From positions 43,973,220-44,037,219 of the forward strand of contig CM030714.1 in NCBI GenBank assembly GCA_017979445.1: 64,000 nucleotides of DNA, read 5' to 3'. Positions 1 to 11,100 of this stretch are shown here, piece by piece. Under the pieces are notes generated by a model. That model made no database searches, was not told the origin of the DNA, and saw nothing but the letters and a program-made list of their open reading frames with translations. How positions within the stretch are numbered: position 1 is the stretch's first letter; each line of letters begins with the position of its first letter. Position numbers and translations under genes: made by a program. Source of the DNA: Akebia trifoliata. Its lineage: Eukaryota > Streptophyta > Magnoliopsida > Ranunculales > Lardizabalaceae.

Positions 1-949
1 ACTGCCTCTATACCTCGTTCTTCAATGGCGTTTCCAACAAAACTGACCCTCTAATAGCCCTCGATTTTGTAGTACAAACACCAACAGATGAGAGAATGAG
101 AGAGAGTGACAGAGACGATGAGGGAAAATGAGAAGGAAGAGGGAAAAAAATTTCGCGCCTGTTATTTCGTTGGGTAAGGTTTCATTTTGAAAGTTTTACA
201 AGCGGATTCTTTTTTCCGCTGGAATTTTATATAGTTATGGCAGCGGATAACTTTATCCGCAACTAAAAACGATTCATAATGTGAGAAATGTTGCATCTAT
301 ACCTGCGGAAAATATATTCCGCCACTATATTCATTTTTTTAAAAATTGATATAGAGATAAATCGAAGTTTTTCCATTATAAAATTTGACTTTGTAGCTGC
401 GGAAAATTTATTCCGCTGTTATATTCAATTTTTTCCATCGATTTATAGCTGCGGCAAATATATTCCGCCACTATATTCATTTTTTTAAAAATTGATATAG
501 AGATAAATCGAATGTTTTCCATTATAAATTTGACTTTGTAGCTGCGGAAAATTATTCCGCTGTTATATTCAATTTTTTCCATCGATTTATAGCTGCGGAA
601 AATATATTCCGCCACTATATTCATTTTTTTAAAAATTGATAGAGAGATATATCGAATTTTTTATATAAATAAATTTAATTTTTTTAGTGGCGGATGTACT
701 ATTCCGCTGCTATGTGTACTTGAATAAGCAAGAAACTATTGAGTGCGAATTTTCTTTGTATGCGGATCCCTATAGCGGCGGATCAAATTATCTGCTGCAA
801 AAAAGTATCTATAGAGGCGGATAAAATAATCCGCTGCAATAAATATACATATAGCGGCGAATAAAATAATCCGCTGCAGTAAATATATACCAGCGGATAA
901 AAGTATCCGCTGTTATAAACCGCTGCTGTAAATCAAAAATGTTGTAGTG
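1..949 (+). mobile_element. CACTA (En/Spm) transposon, 3' end with subterminal repeats
   Basis: The right terminus TGTTGTAGTG (940-949) is the reverse complement of the classic CACTACAACA inverted repeat. From about 240 to 930 there are many copies of a short GCGGAT/ATCCGC motif in both orientations, plus a direct repeat of roughly 150 bp (about 296-448 and 450-592). Dense subterminal motifs of this kind are where CACTA transposases bind. The left part of the element lies outside the window. The sequence from 950 onward matches positions near 13,998 and 34,336 without interruption, so those two sites show the uninserted state. No transposase coding can be seen in the visible part. Confidence 0.85.
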
Positions 950-1190
950 TTTACTGTATTTCTTTTTCTTTTTCTTTTATAAGTACTGTATTATTTCTTT
1001 TGTTAAAGCTATTTTATGATAATGTAGTTAATTAGTTTATCTGAAATAAAACACAAAGGTCATTTTAAGGGTGTTTCCTTACCAAGGGTCCTTGAGCTCA
1101 AATGGATCGGCACTTCACTAGCACTCTCCTTACTAACCTAGTTTATTTGAAATAAAACACAATGGTCCTTTTAAGGATACTATTGTTAGG

Positions 1191-1831
1191 CATTCTGGCT
1201 ATGCCCCTTTGCAATGCAAGAAATGACTTGACATTCCAAAGCACTCGAAGGACACATTGTGGCAAGAGATCCAGGTAAATATAAATTAGTATGTGTCATA
1301 TTTCTAATAATATCATGTTTTTACATTTTGTACTTTTGCAGAATAAGGTCGAAATTGATAATACAAAGAAGAAGTAAGTGATACAATGTATGTCGACGAA
1401 GTACATAAATTGGAAGAATGACATAAAGAAAATTTACCAAAAATATGGGATAGATGGGACCAGAGCGGCATGGTAGAGTACGTACCTATAGCCTAGGCCC
1501 AACTCTGAGTTCGGTCATTACATCTGCTTCTAGCTCATCTCGTGGTGGAACTTATGTTGAAATGTAGTACCAGTTGAATGAGATGCAAAACACGCTAGTA
1601 GAACGTGGTCGACAACATGAGGAGATGATTGTTGAGTTGCAAAACACACAAGTGGATCGCGATCAATAATATGAGAGGATTACTGAGTTACAAATGGACA
1701 TGGAGATGCATATACAAATGCAAAGAGAAATCCCTAGCCAGGTGTAGGTGCAGAGTCAAGTCCAAGAGCATATAGCCTTATACTTCCGCATCATATTTTC
1801 AAATGGTCATCCTCCCAATCAAGGGCCTTGA
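1191..1831 (+). pseudogene. CACTA-type (Ptta/En/Spm, Transposase_24-like) transposase relic, copy A
   Basis: Translated pieces resemble the C-terminal part of plant Ptta/En/Spm transposases: MSTKYINWKND, IKKIYQKYG, then a long Gln/Glu/Met-rich coiled-coil-like tail ending in NGHPPNQGP and a stop. The reading frame is broken by several stops and shifts. An apparent intron (GTAAATAT...TTTGCAG) lies near 1275-1341 and has a counterpart in the other two copies. No full-length transposase remains, so this is a dead fragment inside the decayed CACTA element. Confidence 0.65.
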
Positions 1832-1945
1832 AAGTCATCTAGATACATTTAATTTCTCCACCTTAGACTTTTTTGCCTACTCATTATTTAACTAATAAAT
1901 TTTTTTTTTTTTTGTTGTTATAACTAACCCCTTTTTAACTCCGCC

Positions 1946-2003
1946 AATGTAAAATTAAATATTTTACATTGCCAGTCCCAAGCCCGGATAAAGGAGGAGG
2001 GAA
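1946..2003. repeat. Hairpin plus GGTCCCAAGCCCGG-type motif, copy A
   Basis: The arms AATGTAAAAT and ATTTTACATT are separated by 5 bases, giving a perfect 10-bp stem. A GC-rich box, GCCAGTCCCAAGCCCGG, follows directly and is then followed by ATAAAGGAGGAGGG. Both parts are present in segments B and C, standing out as GC-rich sequence in AT-rich surroundings. The origin is not certain; it lies just downstream of the transposase relic. Confidence 0.6.
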
Positions 2004-2476
2004 AAGATAATGTATTATTTATTTCTAAATAAGGTAATTTTATTGTTCATATAAATTACTGTGCATGCATGATTCTTATGGTTAAAATAAATAGATGCAT
2101 GTTGTAGTAGATTTGATTGCAAATTAAGATAAATTTAATCTTTGTTTGGGCTTGTTTGTGGTTTTTATTTTGCTTAATTTGATTTTTGATAAATGGGTAT
2201 AAGCATAAGTTAGATCTTCTCATTTTTTTATTGCCCTTTACATAATCAAGCAGAATGGTCAATGGAGACAAAAGAATGAGCCTTGTTCCTGCTATGTGTT
2301 GGTATTTCTCTAATTACCTTGTCACCAATGGCAACAAAGGGATGGTATGAAACTACGAATTTTATTCACTATTCCTCATCATGAGTCATAGGGATAGTAC
2401 CATTGTCTTTGTTTGGTGATTCATATATCAAAGCGCGTTTATCTCAAATTATTTTTGAAACGTGGGTATCTCTAAT

Positions 2477-2791
2477 TGTTGAGTTTAATCCCACACCGGA
2501 CACAAATTGTCTTGTCTCTCTCCTTATAAGCTCCTGGGCCTTTCCACTCATTGTCAATTGATTTTGAGTTGGACCCCTAAATTTGTCATGGTATCAGAGC
2601 AAACCTTTCTTTCCTCCATGTCACCCAATTCAGACTTCCACGTGTTTTGACCCATGTCTGGCCCAGATGTGCGGGGGTGTGTTGAGTTTAGTCCCACATC
2701 AAACACAAATTGCCTTGTCTCTCTCCTTATAAGCTCTCGGGCCTCTCCACTCATTGCCAATTGGTTTTGAGATGGATCATCAAATTTATCA
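2477..2791 (+). mobile_element. TRIM retrotransposon with two 112-bp LTRs, copy A
   Basis: Two direct repeats of 112 bp (2477-2588 and 2680-2791) start with TGTTGAG and end in TCA. The base next to the 5' LTR begins TGGTATCAGAGC (2589-2600), the usual primer-binding site for initiator methionine tRNA. A G-rich tract (GCGGGGGTG) just before the 3' LTR fits a polypurine tract. The internal part is only about 90 bp and has no coding capacity, which is the definition of a terminal-repeat retrotransposon in miniature. No clear 5-bp target duplication is left. Confidence 0.88.
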
Positions 2792-3109
2792 TTTATAATC
2801 AATGGAATCATCGATAAATTATCAGAAAGATTGTTGATAATGCAAAATCGTTGATATTTTATCAACGAATTCGTAGATTATAAGAATGACGAATTCACTG
2901 TAAAAGCATGTTTTAGGAATTAAAATGAACAATGTAACGAAACAAGAATTTCATTATATTCAACGCACGAAATGGAGATTCACCCAATTTCAAAATGATT
3001 TGTGTGTTCTAAGTAAAAGTTGGTGTGCCAATGGACATAACCTCCCATCTCAACCGTTTGTTTGATGAAGAGGCTCAAACCAAATGCAGATTCACCATAA
3101 TTTCTGCTG

Positions 3110-3226
3110 CTTTTTTATATTTTATTTTATCAATAAGCCTAGTTTTAATGAGTGTTGGGGGGGGTTTTGAACCTAGGTCTCAAGTATCATCACCCAAGAC
3201 TTAACCAACTAAGCTTGTTGGCACCT
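3110..3226 (-). mobile_element. tRNA-derived SINE, minus strand, copy A
   Basis: Read on the minus strand, the head GGTGCCAACAAGCTTAGTTGG contains an A-box-like TTAGTTGGTTAAG, and about 40 bases later a B-box-like GGTTCAAAACCC. These are the internal Pol III promoter boxes of plant SINEs. The T-rich stretch near 3110 on the + strand would be the tail. The element is also at the same place in segments B and C, so it is older than the duplications. Target duplications are no longer clear. Confidence 0.55.
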
Positions 3227-3688
3227 ACAAAATTTAGTAAAGTATGATCAATCCAACCTATCAAATTTGAACCATAGATATTAAGTAAACTTTTTTTTTT
3301 CTTACATCTTTGTCATCATGTTAAATCCTTATTCCCTCTCTCCTTTCTCCCACTTAAATCTACTAAATCTCCTATTTCTTGTCATCAACAACAACGATGA
3401 ATATTAATGTAATTTCATTTCATCTAACTGTATTATCTATTGACTGTGTTGGGAACAATGAATCTATAAAATTTGTCAAAGCTTCTAATATTCACTGCCA
3501 TTTATTATTCATGTTTCCATTTTCACTCATTGCATGGCGTGTGCACGGTATTAATACATACATTTTGTCCCATCTAAATCAACTTTACAAACAATAGAAA
3601 CAATAGTTTGAGAGATAAAATGAGAATACCATTAAAAATAAAAAACATTTAAGAGCTCTCAAAATGACATAAATAAGATATAAAAATA

Positions 3689-3912
3689 TACCAACCGGGG
3701 TTGGGCTTGATGGTAAGACTGGGTGTGCTCCCCAGGTCTTGTCTTCGAATCCCCTTCCCACCACCTTGTGTGGCACTTAAATGGGTTTGGGTTAGTCCCC
3801 TTAAATCTCGTATGGGGTTGGTCATGCGGGGCCCCCAAGGGAGATTAGTCTGTCACGCTTACGTGAGAGTGTTGATGGGATACTCCCTCGGTTACAAAAA
3901 AAAAAAAAAAAA
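3689..3912 (+). mobile_element. Young tRNA-derived SINE with 13-bp target duplication
   Basis: The head carries an A-box-like GGCTTGATGGTAAG and a B-box-like GTCTTCGAATCCC, and the element ends in a long A tail. It is flanked by perfect 13-bp direct repeats AGATATAAAAATA (3676-3688 and 3913-3925). The corresponding positions in segments B (near 16,865) and C (near 37,095) have no insert. The SINE therefore arrived in A after the segments separated. Confidence 0.9.
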
Positions 3913-3925
3913 GATATAAAAATAA

Positions 3926-5289
3926 ATGCTATTTTAATCAAAGATAAAGACATAATAGATTGATTTCAAATCATAAAAGACATTCATGTCTCCAAAGAAC
4001 TACATCAACCCTTCCTGTGTGCCCTTCTAGCTGTAGTGGGTGGAGAATCTTGTAACTGTCATTTCAACTGAAATGACATTAATGGAGGATTAGGCAATGA
4101 TAACAATTTTTCAAATCTAATCCCAATTTAAATATGCGATTAATGCCTGTAGGTCGTGATTTCCATAATCAGTATGAACATTAATTCCTTGGGAGCCACC
4201 TACAAGGGTGCACCCTCACTAATTCCTTGGGAGCCACCTACGAGGGCACACCCTCACTTTCCTGGTTTGTGTGATGTGCGGGCGTCGCACGTGCCCTACG
4301 ACTAGTTCTTGGATAAGATCATCATCTATGAATTGGGAAAAACCCAAATACGGCTCGATCCATTGTCTATAAGAAAACCCGGTAATTAAAAAAAAAGAGA
4401 GAGGAAAGTTGTAACTATTGCACATTTTAATAATCTCTTAGAATATATTTTTAAAACAAAACATAAATTGAGAGAGCTTCTATGGCCACTCTAACTTTTA
4501 CTAAGAGCACCCTAAGATGTGTGTTATAATTTCATATGAATTGGGTTGCTCTTAGCAAAAGTTGGTGTGGCAATAGAATATCTTTAAACTAATCACCCAA
4601 TAATAAAGAATCAATCAGAGGGTGTGAATGGATAAGAAGAGACGTCAATTCCCAATTAATGTGCTAAACTTAATTTTGTCTTTCCTTGGATACAACATTG
4701 ACCAAATGCATTCATTTACCAAAGAATAATGCTGAAGTGACTTCAAAGATTGGACTTTCATCACACCCTAACGTGAAAGTGTATGGGAATCATAGATGTT
4801 TCCTGGAGATAAGAGTAAAAACATCTATGATTCTATCCATTTTCACGTCAAGATGTGCGATATGAGTTGGCCTTGTTAATTCATTCCTCATTGGTATTGG
4901 GTAATTTAGTATTGGTAAGAATTTATATAAAGACAAGCGGCTTGTAAAATAACTAAAAATTTATAATTATTTTCTTAAATATGTGTTTTAAAAGTTTATA
5001 TACATAAAATTATAAGCAAATAAAGAGAGAGAAAAAAAATAATAAGATTAACAAAAATAATTATTTTTTATTAATAGTCATAGTTTTCAAGAAAAAAAAT
5101 TTAAGTTGTAATATAATCATTATATGACAATATATAATTACACTTAAAACAAAACATAAATAACAAAGTAATTATTTATCTAATGAAAATAATCACACAT
5201 TAATTTTTGATATATAGATAAACAAAAACATACATATTCAAATATGAATTATGACTGTGAAAGAAGCCAAGATAAGAAATATTTTTAAA
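3926..5289. other. Intergenic sequence without a recognisable gene
   Basis: AT-rich sequence colinear with about 16,880-17,880 and 37,110-39,490. Within it, a short stretch (about 4160-4260) is tandemly repeated with the words ATTCCTTGGGAGCCACCTAC. Only chance open frames are present and none is conserved among the three copies. Confidence 0.6.
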
Positions 5290-5490
5290 TTATAATCATA
5301 TTAAGTTCAGATTCGGACAAATCGGGTCGATCCATACCTATGTCTATCCCATTTCGATTTGAGTTGGGCCTTTTTTTTTTTTTTTTTTTTTTATTGTTAC
5401 TCGAACCCAAGCTAACTATGTTCAAACCTGACCTAAGGTCGGGGTTCAACCTAGTGGGTTTGGGTTTTGCTCGCCCAAGTTGCAGCCCTA
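5290..5490 (+). mobile_element. hAT-related repeat, right end, copy A
   Basis: The terminus GCCCAAGTTGCAGCCCTA matches the right terminal repeat of the hAT-like element at 18767-19606. A long T tract is in the middle. The left terminus cannot be recognised. Positions 17,888-18,014 and 39,492-39,645 carry the left part of the same sequence but break off before this end. Confidence 0.55.
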
Positions 5491-8153
5491 ATGCCATGCC
5501 TAATTTATTAATATACACATTTTTTAATGATACAACATTAACCTCCACAAAACAAATAAGAATTATATATACAATACTAACTCTAAAAATAATGATCTTT
5601 CCAAGCTAAGTTCAGGTTCCCACCTACGAGACTTTAATACCATTAACTAATGGGCATTTAAAATAGTACGAACAAACTGCTACAACAATCGAAGTTAGTT
5701 TTGACAAAGAGCTTTATGTAAATGGTGAGTTTTCTTTTTTAATATATATTCACAAACGACAAACATCATGTGGGCCCCACCCTTTGCATCTCTCCTCAAC
5801 CGTTTATATGCCCATCAAACCATGTCCACCAATTTCTATATTCTGCCACGTGTAAAAGAAACTAAGAGGTGTAGGGCCCACACCCACGTCGACAATGGGC
5901 CCAACCTTGGATTTATTTGATGGGTAAATCAAGAGTACAGGAGCGCTTGGGTGGGCCTGTACGCGTTAAAGTAATCTGACTTTACACGTTTTGGTGTCCC
6001 CTCTTTTTACAAACAATCATTACATAGTCTTGACCATGGTCTTCTTTGAGAGAATTAAAAAAATACCCTATATACCTCATATTTCAAAACTTCTTTCAAA
6101 AAAATCTATGTTCTTTCCTCAAGTAAATTTGAAAATTTGACGAATGTTTTCCGTCTCTTATAGAGAAACACGTGCGGTATTTCTTTTCAATTTTTCAAAA
6201 ATGTGTTCAATTTCATATTTGGCCGAGATCTCTTTGTTAGTTGAGAGAAAAGAGGGATCTACTAAATGGATTATTTAACTAACCCCTAAAAGTCAATAAC
6301 TTATTAGAAAGAAAACATTCCGCCAGGATCATTAAGTAATTTTCCCATTTTAATTAGGGGTTTCAGCATACCTAGACGCAGAACCATCATATGTTTTCAG
6401 AAAAAAAAAATTACTTAAAGTCTCTAATGGAGGGATTTCTTTCTAATTAGTCCCTAAGTATTAGAGCTTCTCCTGATAGTCCACTTAGTTAAAAAATTAT
6501 TTCTAATCGATTAAATTGAAATTGCCGAGGGTTCACTTTTAAATGTTTTGCCTCTAAATACGTTTGCCATTATCGTTTATATTGGGAGCAAAAAATTGGT
6601 CTATAGATGGCACGAGTGCTTTGGAGCAGCAAAACTGTAACCAAACATATACAACAAGATCCCAATGCCCACCAAGCATCAGGAGTTTGAAGTAATCTCC
6701 TTTTATGGTCACGTGGCACAATCTTTAAGGCCTACTGATTGATAATACATAACATGATGGTAATTTCTAATCCTTGGATTCAACCAGTAAATTAACCACT
6801 CAAATCCAATGGCTAAAAATCACCTATCATGTTGACTTTTGGTGTGCACTGGTAGGGCTGTCAATGGATTGGATCAAACCCAAAATCCAATCTATTTCAA
6901 TCTAATAACTTTAAATATGGATCTAGAATTTGGATTCCAATAAGGATCCCCAATCCAATAAGGCAGACCCTATTACTATAAGATTAATCTTGGATCAACC
7001 ATAATCCAATCCAATAAAATATGATAAAAAATAAAAACTATATCAATATTTGAAGTTTATTAAGATTTTATATATCAAAATCGGATTTTATCCAATCCAG
7101 ATCTGATCCGATTGTATTGGATCATAATATTGAGATTATAATAAAAACCTGATCCTACAGACGTCCAATCTGGTATTTGATTGATTTCACATCGGATCCT
7201 TATCAAAAACGATTTGGTAAATATTTGAGATGTGTACTGCCGTGGTAATTTAGAGATCTCTCTTTCATGAGTTGTTAAATTTTTTTTTTAAATATAACTT
7301 GTTATTAATAATGTTTTAAAAATTATTTTTAAACTTTTAATTAAATAAAACTAATAAAAGGGCTTTAAGGTTATTTCATGACCTGATTTTGGTCATTTCC
7401 CAATCGATTGGACTCCACGACTTTTAACTTTTAAAACTATGGTCTTAGTCTTCACTCTTGACCAAAAAAATTGAGATTTTAATAATTAAAACTTCTATTG
7501 GCACCCCAAATTTTACTTGTTACATTCCAATTATTAAAATTATTTATCGTATACAACTAAACCTAACACGCTATTTAAAATTAGAACTAACAACATTTCC
7601 ACATCAAGATGTTCTCTTAATACACTAATAAATTAAAATTGTCCACAGAGAAAAAGAAATACCACTAAGAACAACAATCCTAAGAAAGAACGTCAACCAA
7701 CGTGAATCATCAATTCTCCAACAACTTAATAATGATGATGTTGTTGTTGTTGTTGTGCTCTTCTCTCATTAATTTTTTTATACTAAAGGACAAAAATATC
7801 AGACCTATCTCTCTCCTAAAGTGAGAATTCTACTATCATTCAACTTATTTAATTAAATTAAATTGTAATAAGTAAAATCTGGAGTGCCAATAGAATTGCT
7901 CTCAATAATTGATGGTACTATACCATATCCCATCACCACCTCAATTATTGAGGTGTTACTTTCCTTCATCGTTCAGTAAGCACATGCATCCCTCCCAAAA
8001 GAAGTCAAAAGCTGTTGCTGCTGCTCTCTCTTTCTTTCTTCTTCTTCTTCAACATTATCAGTTGCAACTTGCTATCTGTTTGTTCTTCTTCTTCTTAAAC
8101 ATCATCAGTTGCCACTTGCTATCTGTTTGAGAGATTCCTTAAAAAGATACATA
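5491..8153. promoter_or_regulatory. Upstream region of NLR gene 1
   Basis: No coding sequence is seen apart from a leader ORF. The first 750 bp are not found elsewhere in the window and contain a G-box (CACGTG, 5847-5852) and a W-box-like TTGACC near 6032, elements often seen upstream of defence genes. Positions ~6240-6356 are the right arm of the MULE seen intact at 24346-25437. A stretch starting TAGGGCTGTCAATGG (about 6854) recurs near 25,892 and 27,503. The leader is CT-rich. A start site of transcription cannot be fixed from sequence alone. Confidence 0.5.
7912..8130 (+). other. Upstream ORF in the leader of NLR gene 1
   Basis: A 72-codon frame starts at ATG 7912 and stops at 8130, 24 bases before the first ATG of the receptor group (8154, 8157, 8163). 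Its middle is Ser/Phe/Leu-rich. The same leader in NLR gene 2 is fused in frame to the receptor through small deletions. Whether it is transcribed and translated is not known. Confidence 0.4.
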
Positions 8154-8162
8154 ATGATGAAC

Positions 8163-11100
8163 ATGGCAGAATCTGCTGCATCTGCTTTCCTAAAACCTGT
8201 ATTTCAGCTGCTTCGCTCAAAAATTGTAACAGAGTTTGGATTGGTATGGGGTGTTAAGGACGAGTTGGACAAACTCTCGAGTTACTTGTCAGCAATTCAA
8301 TCCGTTCTTCAGGATGCCGAGGAAAAGCAAATCCAATCGAACCAGGTGAGAGATTGGATGAGAAAGCTTAAAGATGTCGCTTGGGATGCCGAAGACGTCT
8401 TGGACGAGTTTGCAACCGAAGCTTTACGATCTAAACTATTGGAGGAAGATGAAAATCAAACTAGTAAGTTGAAGCAGGTATACAATTCCTTCTTTTCATG
8501 TTTGGGTTTAAAATCACTTTATGAAGATGAAAATCAAACTAGTAAGTGGAAGCAGGTATGCAATTCCTTCTTTTCATGTTTGGGTTTAAAGTCACTTTAT
8601 GAACATGAAAATCGTTTGGCTTTAAAATCACTTCAATTTCGACGTGAGATAAGTCATAAGATAAAGGTCATCAATGAGAATTTAGAAAGGATTGCAAAAG
8701 AAAGGAATGATCTTCATCTTCGTGATGGAGGCTCGCAGCTACCAGAAGTGATCAGGAAGAAACCGGAAACCATCTCCTTGGTGCATGAATCAGATGTTCT
8801 CGCTAGAGAAAATGATAAGGAGATGTTAATAAATCTGTTGGTATCTGATGGGTCTGTTTCAAAGGAGCTCTCTGTTATTCCCATAGTCGGTATGGGTGGA
8901 GTCGGTAAGACAACCCTTGCTCAGCTTATTTACAACGACGAAAACGTTAAGAAGCATTTCGAACTACGAGGATGGGTTTGTGTGTCCGATGATTTTGATT
9001 TGAAAAGACTGTCGAAGGCAATCATAGAGAATATTTCCGAGGAATCATCTAATTATGAGGAATTGACCTCACTTACTGAAAAAATTCAGAAAATAGTGAG
9101 TGGGAAGAAATTTCTTCTTGTATTAGATGATCTATGGAATGAAGATCGCAACCATTGGGAAATCCTAAGAGCTCCCTTGCGATGTGGAGCAAAGGGGAGT
9201 AAAATTATTGTCACTACAAGAAGTGAAAAAGTTTCTCAGATCATGGGCCCTATTCCTCATTATTCCTTGAAACTTTTGTCAGATGAAGTTTGTTTGTTAT
9301 TGCTGGGAAAATGGGCATTTCCAACTGAGGGTACCTGGGATGAACATCAAGATTTGGTTGCGGTTGGCAAGGAAATTGCTAAAAAGTGTGGGGGTTTGCC
9401 TTTAGCTGTCAAGACACTCGGAGGACTCTTACAAGGTACAAAAGAAGAAACGAAATGGAATGACATTTTGAGGAGTGAAATATGGAAATTACCACAAGGA
9501 GGAAAATATGATATCTTACCTGCTCTGAGATTGAGTTATCATCATTTGCCTTCACATCTAAAGCAGTGCTTCTTGTATTGTAGCATATTTCCCAAGGATT
9601 ATGAATTTGACAAGGATAAATTAGTTAAATTGTGGATGGCGGAAGGTTTTATTACATCCGAAGTGGGGCAAAGGGCAATGGAAGATGTGGGTAGTGATTA
9701 CTTTGATGATTTGTTATGGAGGTCATTCTTTCAGTATGAGAAAAACGATTGGCGTGGCAGATTGAGGTACAAGATGCATGATCTGATTCATGATCTAGCA
9801 GAGTCACTTTCGGAAGGTGAATGTTTTAGAAAGGAGGATGACAAATTAAATCATTTTTCTGAAAAGGCTCGGTATTCTTTATGCATCACTCATAAAGAAA
9901 ATGATCTAACAATCTTTGAGCCGTATCTTCAATGCAAAAGGCTACACACTCTACTAGTATCCAAGAGAGCAGCTGGAACTATAAGTTTCCCCACTAATCT
10001 ATTCCAGCAAATAAAATTCCTCCATGTCTTGGATTTGAGTTATACAGAAATCACAGAGTTGCCTGATTCAATTGGCAATTTGAAACACCTACGATACCTT
10101 GATCTCTCTAATACCAAGGTACAAAGATTACCTGAATCAGTGAGCAGCCTTCATAATCTGCAGACATTAGATCTTAGTCAGTGTACTGAATTGGTTGAGT
10201 TACCAAAGGACACAAGAAACTTGATTAACCTACGACATCTTATCCTCCAGGGGGCCTATAAAATTAGTTCGATACCAAAGGGAATTGGGGGATTAACATG
10301 TCTACGAACACTGTCACGTTTCATTGTTGGTAAAGAGAATGGGCATGAGATAGGACAGTTGATGAAATTGATTAACCTCAGAGGTCGATTGCGGATTTCA
10401 GGGCTTAAAAATGTGGTCAATGCGAAAGAGGCCATATTGAAGAATAAAGAATACATTGAGGAACTGAATCTTTCATGGAAGCGGCGGGGTGGTGATGATG
10501 ATGCTGTGGATCCAAGTGTTGCGGAAGAAGTACTTGAAAGGCTCCAACCTCACCATAATCTCAAAATCCTAAGAATCATTACTTACAATGGTGAAAGATT
10601 TCCGAGCTGGATAGGGGATCCTTCATTCTCCAAACTGGTGGATGTTACTTTATTCTATTGTACATCATGCCAAACCCTCCCTCCTCTCTGGCAACTACCT
10701 TCCCTCAGGAAACTAAATCTAGAAGGTGGTGGTTTTATTGTTGATGGCATCATGTTTACGAAGGTTGTTTTTCCATCATTGGAAGAACTTTCTATCGATT
10801 CATTCCCAAATTTAGTAGAATGGAGAGGTGGCACTGAAGAAGAAAAAGAAGAAGAAGATTGTTTCCCTTGTCTTGGTAAACTTCATATTAATCACTGTGA
10901 GAGTTTGATTGCTCTTCCAAGATTTTTAACATCTGTTCGCGAGTTAAGTTTGGTGCACTGCAATGAGAAGATATTAAGCTCTCTGTCTTACTTCACCTCT
11001 CTTTCCTCCTTGACAATTAACTCTTTTGAAAATCTAAAGGTAATACCCAATGGGTTTTTCAAGAACCTAAAAGCACTCAAAGATCTTAGCATTGCTGAGT

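Noticed and set aside
250..930. Regularly repeated GC-rich words that resemble a CRISPR array
   Set aside because: Repeats occur in both orientations with irregular spacing and end at a CACTA terminus, so they are transposon subterminal repeats in a plant genome.
2554..2865. Minus-strand frame of 103 codons, with relatives at 15,669 and 36,040
   Set aside because: It lies across the TRIM and is a shadow of the repeated LTR sequence.
3697..3770. Possible tRNA gene
   Set aside because: A-box and B-box are present, but there is no cloverleaf. A poly-A tail and target duplications show a SINE.
5285..5609. Overlapping frames on both strands
   Set aside because: They result from the long T tract and hAT end; not conserved in segments B and C.
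8109..8162. Start of NLR gene 1 at 8109
   Set aside because: The codon is TTG; the first ATGs in frame are 8154, 8157 and 8163, and MAESAAS is the usual start of the family.
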